A DNA stretch of 64,000 nucleotides from Phallusia mammillata (lineage: Eukaryota; Chordata; Ascidiacea; Phlebobranchia; Ascidiidae): assembly GCA_003260075.1 (NCBI GenBank), contig QLIY01000105.1, forward strand, positions 40,240 to 104,239. Direction: 5' to 3'. Under the pieces are notes generated by a model that saw only the letters and a program-made list of their open reading frames with translations, searched no databases and was not told the origin of the DNA. The translations under genes were made by a program, and so were the position numbers. Position 1 is the first letter of the stretch. Each line of letters starts with the position of its first letter. Positions 36,801 to 47,047 of this stretch are shown here, piece after piece.

Positions 36801-39591
36801 ACGATGGCTGCCAATACTGAATTGGACACATACCCAAGTGGCTACCCTTTCACATTTTGGCAGCAGTACATTGACTTGCGCTTCTGGCTCTTCGTATCCC
36901 TCGGTGCCGTTATCGGAGCTGTGTTTCTTGTTCTGTCATTGGTTCTCTTTAACCCTTGGGCGGCCGGCATAATGGTAAGTTCATGACAATTCTGTTTCAA
37001 ATTTCACAGCCATCCACATAATTAAGGCTACGTTTTTGTTTTTTTACGAAACAATTGATTCAAAGCGCATGTCAAGTTTTACAACTTTCGTCCCCAGGAC
37101 ATTATGATGTTAAACTGAAGATGAGTTTATATTGTTGGGCCTGTGTGTGATTGACCCTCAACGGGTTGTAAAAACACACTCAGAACAAATTGACGTATTT
37201 GTTATTTTGGCAGTCACACTTATTTACACGCTAACTTCGAAGAAGTTTAATTAGACCACCATTTTGTATTTCTTCGTCCGGTCGTGCGTAAACTGCACGA
37301 GCCCACCTGCGCCGTTGGTGTTTACGAGACAAGGCGAAAAATGTTAATGCTCGCGCACGCTACCCGTCCACAGCAGAATGTAATTAAACGCATTTGAGCG
37401 TTAAATCTGTGGGAGAAACAGTTCAGCTCGTGGCCAGTGTGTTTGAACTCCGCTTTAACACGGATCTCTTTTCCCACCTGTTAATCCATGGCTTCTGTGA
37501 ATGCCGTGAAACTATTTTTTCGGCAACAGTTTTTCTATTTTGGAAAAAAATTGTTGGTTTTTCATGCATTTTCTGTAGACTGTTATGGTACTGATTAACC
37601 TCGGCAAACCAAATGAACACTTTGTGCATTGCGTAATGAAGCAAAATTACAATATTACATTTTTGTGATTTTAGGCCCTGTTCTTAGCAATGATAGCCGC
37701 AGAGTTGCTCGGGTTTATGGGTTGGGCTGGTGTTAAACTGAGCGCTGTCCCGGCTGTCATACTTGTGGCTGCTATCGGCCTGGGTGTGGAGTTCACAGTG
37801 CACATTACCTTCGCCTACATTACATCATGTGGCACCAGGTTAGTTGAAATTTTAGAACTTTGCTTTCATTGTGTAAGTGACCAAAATGTGACGACGATTT
37901 GTTTTTATCAGGGAAGAAAGAGTGGCTCGCAGTATTGGTCACATGCTTGGCCCTGTTGTCGATGGTTCCATTTCGACCCTTCTGGGTGTGGTTATGTTGG
38001 CTGGCTCCGAATTCGACTTTATTATTACGTAAGAATATAAAAATAAAAACACTCGTGTAACATGAACATCTTTAACATGCACCCACGTTCTATTTGTTAA
38101 CGAATGCAGACACTGTATCACGATTCCTAAAATATTTACCTTGGTTTTTAGATACTTCTTCCAAGTTCTCGCTTTCCTTATTTTGTTGGGAGTCCTAAAC
38201 GGCCTCATCCTTCTACCAGTCGTATTGTCGCTGATTGGTCCGCCAGCTGAAATAATCCCAGTTGGAGGCGGAGCTCGGCTCAAAACCCCAACACCACCCC
38301 CTTCGCCACCCGGGGAACTGGCTTGCAACTGCCGGCAGTGCTCGTGTCAGCAGAACCATAGCGCCAACACCAACCACAACAACAATAATCGTTGCCAATG
38401 CATGCGGTAAGTTGGCACCGGCAGTTCTGTCAGAAACCAAATATGGCATGTTTAGTTGTATAACAAATCGCAAATAAAATATGTGGTCGGTTAAATTAGT
38501 ATAGGTAATTTTTTTTCAATTACTTTCATGAAAGTGTCTTTGTTTGGCACCTTCTTATTATTGAGATCGCTAAAAGAGTTGATTCAGGGTCAAACCTATG
38601 AATTCTTCAGTAACGGTTCATGCATTCTTATGGCAGGTGCTCTCAACATCGCGGTAGGGGTGGTAGATATGGCCAACCAACGTCACGCGATGACTTGCAA
38701 GTACACAGGCGATACCAAACACGCCACGATGCTCACGTTTACAGTCAACCTGCGACCGAAAATTACGCCGGCAGATGGCGCTACCCGGACGCGCACTACG
38801 ACAGTAGAGTGGACAATGCACGATTCGTGCGCACGGACGATGTACCAGGGAGGTCGCAGCAATATCACCCTCACTCCATACCTCCTATAAATGAGGAGGA
38901 AACAAGTCAGGTTTATATGCGCCCGGATTACGTAATGTATTCAAACGGGAGGAAGCCACCACATACACAAGATATTCACTGTGAGGTAAAATATTGTTAG
39001 TTGTTTTGACACGTTGTGTAATATATCGGTTTGTCTTGTAATTATTTAGTTACTTTATATAATAATTTTTCGTTGTTCATTGTTGGGAATCGTGTTTCAA
39101 ATGATATTTGTATTTCTAGAATTTACAAACTCGATCGGATTTTCACCCGATTCCACCTGCTGCAGAAGTACCGCGAAATAACGGGCCAAATGTCCGGCAA
39201 CGTGGAGCTGGCGACCGTCGGCAACATATCGCCACACTAAGCTCATCTTTAACTGTCAACCTACACACTTCAGGAAGGCCGGTAAGAGGAACCTTGTGGC
39301 TAAACCCTTAGTAGTCGATAAGTCGATCGTCAAATATTTCTGCAGATTTTTTTGTAAGGGTGCGGTGCGCCCACCTTGAATCACATAACATTAACATAAA
39401 TTTATTTTCAGAAGGTGGTGTCATTCGTTGAACCTGGAGGACCTCCGCCGGACGTAATTCACCCTAACTACGTATGGCAGAAAGCCAATTACGATGACAC
39501 GCCCGCACCTCTTGAACACGGAAGAATGCCTAATCGCCACTTCGACATATCGGCGTTAAACGGCGTAAGCGGGAACATTGGGGGCACCTAA
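19607..39591 (+). CDS. PTCH1: Patched, Hedgehog receptor and sterol-sensing 12-TM protein, 28 exons
   Basis: Patched represses Smoothened and binds Hedgehog at the plasma membrane or cilium. My exons are 19607-20725, 23818-24010, 28378-28570, 28696-28768, 29064-29164, 29351-29477, 29640-29732, 29803-29924, 30692-30839, 30909-31049, 31397-31552, 31618-31716, 31973-32098, 33661-33779, 33912-34068, 34299-34538, 34613-34891, 35198-35372, 35661-35795, 35884-36065, 36400-36622, 36742-36974, 37675-37838, 37912-38028, 38152-38406, 38637-38985, 39120-39281 and 39412-39591. They sum to 5661 nt, 1886 aa, in frame throughout. Alignable blocks include [73 protein letters not shown] and GVEFTVH. An in-frame TAA at 19592-19594 precedes the start ATG. 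The symbol marks the family; invertebrate chordates may have one Patched equally related to PTCH1 and PTCH2. Confidence 0.96.
20726..23817. other. Patched intron 1 (3.1 kb)
   Basis: It starts gtaagt and ends ttcaag. No exon of another gene is supported. Two near-consensus Gli sites, GACCACCCT, lie at 21397-21405 (minus) and 22725-22733 (plus), each one base from GACCACCCA. A GC-rich segment at about 22000-22300 carries overlapping open frames on both strands that I regard as chance. Confidence 0.6.
24571..24734. repeat. Direct duplication of about 75 bp around a run of 10 C
   Basis: The segment 24571-24645 recurs at 24657-24734 almost unchanged (the second copy has 3 extra bases after atcttg). 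The copies are separated by a run of 10 C (24647-24656). The same arrangement occurs at 34157-34265 and 49337-49457, which suggests unmerged overlapping contig ends rather than a biological duplication. Confidence 0.75.
24850..24886. repeat. Run of 37 C in Patched intron 2
   Basis: A pure C tract followed by acccgccg. No flanking duplication was seen. It may be a simple repeat or a filled assembly gap. Confidence 0.65.
25403..25411 (-). promoter_or_regulatory. Perfect Gli/Ci consensus site in Patched intron 2
   Basis: TGGGTGGTC on the plus strand is GACCACCCA on the minus strand. Its place in the large 5' intron of a canonical Hedgehog target gene raises its prior, but no function is shown by sequence alone. 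Confidence 0.4.
30909..33779 (+). other. Patched exons 10-14: sterol-sensing domain, TM2-TM6
   Basis: Five exons encode residues of about 724-936. They hold the TM2 to TM6 bundle: [54 protein letters not shown], the RND-type acidic pair in GVDD (D834 and D835 in my numbering), [16 protein letters not shown], and PALRAFGYQ followed by the last helix and [18 protein letters not shown]. Sterol-sensing domains of this type are found in NPC1, SCAP and Dispatched. The GVDD pair is needed for Patched transport activity in studied species and is intact. Confidence 0.94.
32099..33660. other. Patched intron 13 (1.6 kb)
   Basis: It interrupts the sterol-sensing domain between PALRAFGYQ and the next helix. 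No transposon ends or conserved exon were recognised. A near-consensus Gli-type string GACCACCCT occurs at 32781-32789. Confidence 0.6.
33912..34891 (+). other. Patched exons 15-17: large middle cytoplasmic loop
   Basis: About 226 residues (roughly 937-1162) between TM6 and TM7. The loop is mostly low complexity. It contains a PPxY motif ([10 protein letters not shown]) of the kind bound by WW-domain ubiquitin ligases, a short [11 protein letters not shown] segment, and an RRRSSS patch. Just before TM7 the conserved ERYYAPFL block aligns with KHYAPFL of vertebrate Patched and anchors the reading frame. Confidence 0.85.
34157..34265. repeat. Direct duplication of 48 bp around a run of 10 C, in Patched intron 15
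   Basis: 34157-34204 is repeated without change at 34218-34265, separated by ata and 10 C (34208-34217). No target duplications or inverted ends are present. It matches the pattern at 24571 and 49337 and is more likely an assembly join than a tandem repeat. Confidence 0.75.
35198..36974 (+). other. Patched exons 18-22: TM7, second extracellular domain and TM8
   Basis: Exon 18 opens with TM7 ([17 protein letters not shown]) followed by the conserved [17 protein letters not shown]. The second extracellular domain runs to about residue 1445, with [47 protein letters not shown] and QIPFYLNG as landmarks. Exon 22 ends in TM8 ([20 protein letters not shown]) and NPWAAGIM. Spacing and motif order match vertebrate Patched. 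Confidence 0.93.
37675..38406 (+). other. Patched exons 23-25: TM9-TM12 and start of C-terminal tail
   Basis: These exons encode TM9 to TM12: [31 protein letters not shown] (the second half-repeat counterpart of GVDD, with Glu), [20 protein letters not shown], and [19 protein letters not shown]. Exon 25 then enters the cytoplasmic tail with a Pro-rich stretch and a cysteine cluster ([10 protein letters not shown], then CQCMRCSQ across the exon 25-26 junction). Confidence 0.92.
38637..39591 (+). other. Patched exons 26-28: C-terminal tail
   Basis: About 230 residues rich in Arg, His, Tyr, Pro and Asn. I see no folded domain and little similarity to vertebrate Patched tails beyond composition. 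The last exon ends NIGGT and a TAA at 39589-39591. Exons 26 and 27 were placed by keeping the frame open. An alternative that reads exon 27 in another frame ends at 39240, but it breaks the phase of exon 26, so I prefer the 28-exon model. Confidence 0.75.
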
Positions 39592-41539
39592 AACAGTGGA
39601 AAGGCTGTAATCTTGACTTTATTCGTAATTCTATTTCTTGCACAGTCGACGTTTTATTTATAAAACACACCAGTAACCATCGTTATCATATACAACATGC
39701 AATGCGCGATCCACTTGAATATGAACGCTCTTTAGTGCCACAAAGTATTAGGAGGCTTCGATACGCGGTCGAAACATGAATTTTTAATGCAGCATTTGAG
39801 CGCTCCAAGGTATAAATCTGATCTTCAACATGCTGCTATGTCGAAGCAGCGTTGCAAATTTGTACAAGGTGTATTTGGTGTTTGTATACCCATGCTAAAC
39901 AGCAACGGAGCTTTGCAACATAGTTTTAAGCTGCTTGTATTTAATTTTTTGGCTATTTTGTTAAGTTTCGGTCTTGATTGAAGTTCCCTAAAGTTGAACT
40001 ATGGCACAAATCATTTTTAACACAATCATCCAGCTTTAATGATAAATCGACAACGTGTTGATGAGAAAAGCAATCATAATGGTCACTGCCACAACCATGC
40101 AATCGTCGAAACATGCTTTAATCAAGTCACAAAAATCATTCATTGCAATGCCTTTTCGCAAATTCTGTTGTTTTTTCTACGCTTGCGCAAGCTCCCAAGC
40201 CCTCTATTCCCAAAGCTGTACAATAGTCGTTATGTTTTTACGCGCTTTCCCACTCGACAACTTACAGACCGCTGCTAAGCGCTTGTCGCGTTTTTATTTT
40301 ATTTATTAATCCCCGTGTGGTATTTGCGTCCAACCTGTCTTTGATGCGTCGTTCTTCACGTTACAATGGCCACGGATCGAAATGCGAGCGCCGTGCGTTT
40401 TGTTATCTATACTTTTTCATTCATTTGAAATATAATGTCGTTGTGTACGAGCCAAATATACCTCATTACATCCACAAAACGCTGTGTGCAGCAACGACAA
40501 ATTAAGTAAGTAAGTAAGTAAGTTTTGGTGTAAATTTCGAATGATTTAGCTGAAGTGATAACGTAGTTCAAAGACCTAAAAGTCCCAATGTGGAGCCAGC
40601 AAGACAAGATGGTCCCAATGCAGGCTGTCTTTTGTTGACAACCTACTTAAATTCAAACGACAAAGAAAATAAAGTATAGACAGCATCATCTCACTTCCAG
40701 CCATTCAACATCGTTTGTGCTGGGCTTTTGCCTTTTAGAAAGATAAGCTATAGACAAACATCCTTTGATCAAAGGTGCACACTAAATCCCAAGATAGTAC
40801 GCTGATATGGGTGCTTCAAGCAGATGATTGGATGACATTTAGCAGTTTGCACACGAAACGAAATTTCTAATAACTGCAGTATCTGGGAAAAAACGCCGCG
40901 TTGTCACTCGTGCAGTGTGAATGACGAGCCGCTTCCTCTGCTTAACGACATGCAGGCGAGGGCTCTGCTCAAAACAGGCACGCACCATATGCTGTAGTAA
41001 TATCGTCTAAACAGCTAAGTTTTGCGCTCGTAGAACTAGCAGGAAACGCTGTTGCAATGCATCCATTTAGACTCTTTGAGAGTTGAACTGTACTGTTGGT
41101 ACGAGTATAGTAGCATATAGACTAGTATTTTTTGTGTTTCGGTGCAAATTAAAAAAAAAACATAGCCGAAATATTAGTGTTCAAATGATGCTTTTAAGTA
41201 ACTTATAGCAATAGAAAGGCTTTTCCATTGCTCGATTTCTGAAAGCCTATTTACACAATACGAAACTTTAAACGAATTGTTGAAATCCCCCGTTTAATTT
41301 GTGATAATCTTCTTTGATGGCAGCTTACGGATTCAATAGGCTCGGTAGTGGGTATTAACAGTCACGCGCCGAATTCGCAGATCAATTGCCATCGAATGCA
41401 TTCAATGTAAAAGGTTTGATTATTGAATTTTGCGAGTTGAGGTTATGCTGTGGTGAGGCTTGCACACAGACATCGGTACACGCTGTTGACTAACCGCTAC
41501 ACTACCAGTCACGGATAGAATCACATTTAGTTTTCCAAG
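39592..41539. other. Patched 3' UTR and Patched-RAB27 intergenic region
   Basis: No coding exon was recognised. A canonical AATAAA at 40668-40673 could end the Patched transcript with a 3' UTR of about 1.1 kb. A short TAAG microsatellite (five copies) lies at 40503-40522. The last part before 41540 should include the RAB27 promoter and 5' UTR. Confidence 0.6.
40668..40673 (+). terminator. AATAAA polyadenylation signal, probably Patched
   Basis: AATAAA about 1.08 kb after the Patched stop codon and 870 bp before the RAB27 start. It is the first canonical signal I noticed downstream of Patched; nearer variant signals may be used. Confidence 0.4.
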
Positions 41540-44500
41540 ATGTCATATCAACAAGAAGATGGTGAGTTCGGTTTTGTTTTAAGCCAAAACTTTTTTATAA
41601 TGTAGGTGTAGCAAACATAAGCATTTAAAATTTGTGAAGTGATTATAAATTTGGATATTTGCCAACATTTTTGGCGATAGTTTATGGCATTTTATTTTTG
41701 TCACCATCGCCTTTTGTAACGTGAGTTGTATTGCATTGCGATTGTCGTAATATTGCCAGTTAATCATGAATAATTGATAGCGCCTTTACACGGTTGACCA
41801 GCGAATCTGCACCGTAAAAGCATAAGAACTGTGTGACTTGTGCTGCTGGTGCCGTACGTTAACAGTGTAAGGTCGTCGAGTGCCAGACTGGTGATAGGAC
41901 AAAACTATGGAGCGATAACAGGCCGCTTCCTCTTCTACAGGCTTCTACCAGTACATCCGCTTTCGTCATATCTATTTTGTGCCTTGCATTGTTGCACTGT
42001 CCACACGGAAAAGCTGATCACGTTGTTACTAAATCAACACAAACCACAACCTACTAAGCAACAGTTTTTGCAATAAGGCGAATTCACTTATTAAATATAT
42101 AGTCAAGTAACCGCGATTTGTATTTAACTATAATCTCATTATTTACATGTACAGGTGGGGAAGACAATTTGGACACCAACTACGATTTCCTCATCAAAGT
42201 GCTACTACTCGGCGACTCAGGGGTGGGGAAGACCTGTTTCCTGCATCAGTACACGGAAGGAGAGTTTAAGCAAAAGTTCATAGCTACAGTCGGTGTCGAT
42301 TTTCGTCTTAAAAAGCTGGTAGGTCAAAAATTGCATAACGATGACCTAGGACAGGGATGGCGAACCTTTTTAGTTGAATGGGTCAACCATGATATCAAAA
42401 TTCGGAAAGAAAACAAAGTGGGTCACATATTTTATTACATGTCAATGTCAATGCTAAGAAGCTTGTTGCTGCATTTTTTCTGCAAGTCTTGTAATCTTAG
42501 GTAGTTTTCAGCTTAATATACGCTGCAGTCATATCTGAGCTGAGACGATTCTTGGCACTTTATATTATGAAATTCTTGTGTGAAAACAAAGATTCGCATG
42601 AATATGTTGAACCGAACAGCGTCAACAAAGTTACAACAAATCGTTTCAAGTTCTATGTTTAAATAAACATATTTGTTGCCTCACAATTGACTAAACAATC
42701 TGAATTTTAAGACAATAGGCAATTTGACAAAGGGCTTGAAGTTAACTGTTGTGTTGCTTTTTAATCTTGGAAGTCTGGTAACCCTACCACTAGTAATCAG
42801 TATACAATTTTGAAACTACAAGTGGGTCACTGAAATTCACGTGGTGGGTCACATTGTGGCCCGCGGGTCAGTGGTTCGCCATCCCTGTCCTATGACGTTA
42901 CCATAGTGCAGGGGTGGCCAACCGGTCAAAGCCTAAGAGCCATATTTTTTATTGTATTACCACAAAGAGCCACAATATACACATAAGCACATATGTTTAA
43001 TGGTTCGTCACTACGTCACACACAGCAACCTGTGCTTAGCCAGATTTATTCTAAATGTCGCACACCAACAAAATAATGACACAATTTGACTTGTACAGAC
43101 CACGGGCCAGTCATTTTCGATAATCAATGGTTTGCACTGTTTCGCACACAAAACTCTCATTTCAACGAATCCAACAAACAAAAACATACGAATTAAAAAA
43201 AAAACATTTTTCACTGCCAGTTTGAAGGCTAACTCGACAAATTTGTTTACTCAAAAGATTTTCCCTGCTGCAAAACTTTGCGGTATTTTCATCTAACGCG
43301 CATGCGCCCCAAACTTAGGTGCCGATTTTAGCTAAAATGCAAAGTGGCGAAACTAAATTCATTGCGACGTCACTAATGCATTCACCACCAACACTCGCTC
43401 AATTCAAAGCCAAGACAAACTGCCCATAAACTATAACGTTCGTCATAACCCGAAAAACAACGGATTGAAGCATTATTTACTTTGGAACACATTTGTTGTA
43501 AATATTGCTGTTGCTTTGTATCTCATTCGCATTGTACATAACAATGAGCAAACATTCATTGTTCAACAATTGAATATATGCCATCATAATCAAGTCATTT
43601 GCCACATAAGGTTGCAGTTTTAAGGCAAGCTTTGAGGCCATACCGATAGTAAGTTTGTTCAAAAGCAAGATTGTTAAAGCTTTACTTTAAATTTAACAAT
43701 TTTTGTACCAGATCGCGACATACTAACCAAAATATACACAGTGCCCCCAAACTTCGACAACGACGTAAGAGCCGCATAAAACCAGGGGAAGAGCCGCATG
43801 AGGCTCGCGAGCCGCGGGTTGGCCACCCCTGCCATAGTGCATCGCTAAGGACTATTGACGCATGGGGTGTACAAATGCCTTGTGATCTGGCGGTCAAACC
43901 ATATATACACTATTAATCGATGTGTTCTGTAGATTAGGAAGGATGGGATGTACATGCCCTATTTACTTTGTATCTTGTTTATGCAGTTTTACGAGTTTCC
44001 TGAAGACGACGAGGAAGATTCAAAAAAGAAAATTCATTTGCAACTATGGGACACAGCTGGCCAAGAAAGGTTAAACGTTTTTTGTCCCCCTATGAGACCC
44101 AACTTTTCTTGCAACGACCGTATGTTTTCAATCATTATCGGCCCTTGAAGTTTGCTTAAGAGAAACGAAAATGCCATGTAGCCAAAAAACGTCTTTGAAG
44201 ACGAAACTTTCTGCAATAAACAAACAAAATAAAACCTCATTTTCTATACTTGATTGGCGTACATAAAATGCCGCAACCATACCATATTGTTTGTGGATAG
44301 TGTTGTTAAATATACATGAATTTTAGCAACGTCCTGATAAACTCCTGGTATTTGCTGAGAAGTCCGGTGTGGTAATTGGCCAATATTATTCGAAAATCGG
44401 CAGTAATGTGTTAGCGTCACACTTGTAGACATACATGGCTGCACGATATGTAAGTCCACGGGTTTGCTTTCACTTTTTGATCTGGAAGATGCGACCTGCT

Positions 44501-46154
44501 GGGGTTTAAAACAAGCAAACGCTTCTAATAAAACACGTTTCATTTTTTTACGAAACAAATGGAGGCCATTCAATATTTTTTGATAACATGGCCCTGCAAA
44601 CAACACATTTTTTCAAATTGTATGGTCTGACAGGTAGCTTCTACTTCGGACCGCAGCCAAACTGTGGGTCGTTTATTTCTAGTAAAATGTCACGCTTTAC
44701 AATTTTAATGACATGTGTCTAAAATGAAATTCGCGTGACTAACATGCATAAATTAGACAAAAGAGACAGATTTTAAAAATTAAACAGTTTCTAGGTCAAC
44801 CACTTCGCTAATTTTAAGTCATGGGATCTCATTTAATTTTTATTTATATGCTGTTAAACCATAAAAAGGTTACACTGCTTTACGAGTGATTGCGTATTTT
44901 GAAGGAGTCGTTGCAAAGACAGCTAAACGACCGGCAAACTAATCATATCAATTATTTGTTTCAGGTATCGCAGTTTGACGAAGGCCTTCTTTCGTGACGG
45001 GATGGGGTTTCTACTTCTGTTTGATCTTTCACGCGAGACAAGCTTTCAATCTGTGCGACAGTGGCTCAGTGAGAACATATTGATCGGCGCAAAACGAACC
45101 GATCAATTTAGCAAGACAATATATATGCGAACATATTATAGCCATCAAATAGATTTGCAACGCGTTTTTCTGGATGCACAATTTCGAAATAATACGAAAA
45201 CCAGGAAGTGATTAATAATTTACGTTAAGCTAAAGCCAAGGCAGCTTTCGAGATGCCAGCATTAGGTTTTCTCGCATGGTCAAATTTTCTTCTGTTTCCG
45301 CCTGTCAAAGTATGTACGGTTGTCAAAAATACAGCTGTGGTTGTATAGAAAAGTAGAATTTCTTTGCTAACCTGCCAGACAGAATTGCTGTTTAAATGCG
45401 GCGATGTTTATTTCGACATCACTTATTTCACCATGAATTATGTAACATAAACATGTGCGAAACCACAAAACCACACAATAAACGTTTTGGCGTTTGCTCG
45501 TTATGCTCTAGATTTAAAATAAAACACATTTTTTCGCAGACGAGATCAAAGAACAGGCTTACTGCGACAATCCCGATATCATCTTAATTGGAAACAAGAA
45601 CGACTTAGCAAACTGGGAAGTTAAAAGTGAACAGGCAAAAGAGCTTGCCAAAAGTGTTGGGTAGGTACCACTCTCACTGACTAAATGCCAATGTATAACA
45701 ACACGATTTAACCCGTCGGGGTTCAATTTGTCACCGGTAAAACCCGAAGTATATTCTACTAGGCTTTTGAAGTATATGTTAGGTATCACCAAACAACGAA
45801 GCGCCCGCACAGGAGGTTTTGCCATTAATTTTTGCAATGCCACATATCATCAAAGGCGTTGTTAGAATTGCCGCACACAGTACACAAAACGCAAATTCAA
45901 CACGATGTTTTCATTGCAGTATTCCCTACATTGAATCCAGTGCCGCTACAGGAGAGAACGTCGAAAAGGCTGTAAACATGCTCCTTGATCTCGTTATGAA
46001 AAGAATGCGAGAATACGTTTCGTCAATGGATTCGGATTCACCCAACGGAGACTCAGCACAAGCAGAGCAGGTTGCCCGTGCAATGCCCAGCAGCGGAAAT
46101 GTTTCGATTCCGGAGCCCGCAGAGGAAGAGAAGAAAAGTTCATGCCCGTGTTGA
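41540..46154 (+). CDS. RAB27: Rab27 small GTPase, 6 exons
   Basis: Rab27 proteins tether lysosome-related and secretory vesicles for exocytosis. Exons are 41540-41561, 42155-42318, 43987-44069, 44965-45068, 45540-45660 and 45920-46154, giving 729 nt and 242 aa. All GTPase motifs are present: GDSGVGKT (P loop), a switch [16 protein letters not shown] (switch II), GNKNDL and ESSAA. Rab27-specific features include the insert before the [13 protein letters not shown] strand (here acidic, [13 protein letters not shown]), [27 protein letters not shown] and [10 protein letters not shown]. The C-terminus is CPC, a double-cysteine site for geranylgeranylation. The exon 4 donor was set at 45068 because joining there gives [16 protein letters not shown], which aligns with Rab27 without a gap. 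Whether it is A or B type cannot be said; invertebrates usually have one. Confidence 0.95.
42352..42887. mobile_element. hAT-like element in RAB27 intron 2
   Basis: The ends cagggatggcgaacc and ggttcgccatccctg are perfect 15-bp inverted repeats. Flanking octamers acctagga (42344-42351) and tcctatga (42888-42895) match at 6 of 8 positions. The body is 536 bp with no transposase. The right half includes gtgggtcac and gtggcccgcgggtcag phrases common near hAT termini. Confidence 0.88.
42909..43831. mobile_element. hAT-like element in RAB27 intron 2, perfect duplication
   Basis: The ends caggggtggccaacc and ggttggccacccctg are perfect 15-bp inverted repeats. Perfect 8-bp duplications ccatagtg lie at 42901-42908 and 43832-43839. 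The element is 923 bp and has gagccgcatgaggctcgcg near the right end, a motif seen in many animal hAT elements. No long open frame remains, so it is non-autonomous. It sits only 21 bp from the preceding element. Confidence 0.93.
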
Positions 46155-47047
46155 GGGCCGAAAAAAAGTTGATGGACTAATTTTTGAAAAAGTGCAATAC
46201 CTTAAAGTTTTGATCAAACCGTCTTCGACTCGAGTTTTATTATTCGGTATCATACTTTTTAGTATAAGGTTGAGATTAAAAATTCCCAGGACACTTCAAA
46301 AAGGTGCACATTTCAGTATAGACAAGAAAGTATATAGTGTTACACCCGTGCAAAGTATGAGTAGTTTGTTTCTTGTAAGTTGTGCATAAAGCATTTGTCT
46401 TTCAAACGTATTCAAATCTTCCGAACTACAGTGTTTCATAAAAAATAGTGATGAAATGCCAAGATATAATTGCTTTTTAAAACCGAGTAGTGTACGAAAA
46501 TGTGTCTGTTATATGTGTTCTCTGATGTGTGTCTCACATGCGACACCATGCGACAAAATATTTGTATGAAGTGTATTGTGTTTACTGTATGGGGAATCAA
46601 AGTGGTATGTTCTAAATTGATTACCTTTTTATGAACTTTCTTTATATTTCCAATACCTGTATTGAACGCGCAAGGAATAAAGACCATGTATGTTTTAACA
46701 AAAGCGACAGAATACCTACTTCTATTTCAATTATATTACCCCTTTTATTGTAAGCCCTCGTTGTAAGACGGTCAGTCTTGTTTCGGTGAATTGATAATGC
46801 GAAAGTGAAACAAAAATTTAGGGGATAATCTGTTTCGAATGTCCTGGTAACTACGTCAAAGAAAAGAAACAAAAGCCCTCAAGCATCGCCCCAGGCTACA
46901 TTACGCGAACTATAGCAGTATTCTACAGCTGATATCATTCAGTGAAGCAGCTTGTACAGAAAGAAAGGTGTTCAACAACAGACAAACATAGAGAAGAGAA
47001 GCAAAACATGAAATTAGGGTTACAATTAACGTAAAAGGAAGTTTTTA
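46155..47047. other. RAB27 3' UTR and short intergenic region
   Basis: A 3' UTR of about 520 bases up to the AATAAA at 46676, then about 370 bases before the fucosyltransferase start. No further exon seen. Confidence 0.65.
46676..46681 (+). terminator. AATAAA polyadenylation signal of RAB27
   Basis: AATAAA 522 bases after the RAB27 stop codon, in the correct orientation and before the next gene on the same strand. Confidence 0.6.

Noticed and set aside
39031-39240. Alternative Patched end reading exon 27 in another frame
   Set aside because: It would need exon 26 to end in a different phase; the in-phase reading continues to a donor at 39282 and a final exon ending at 39591.
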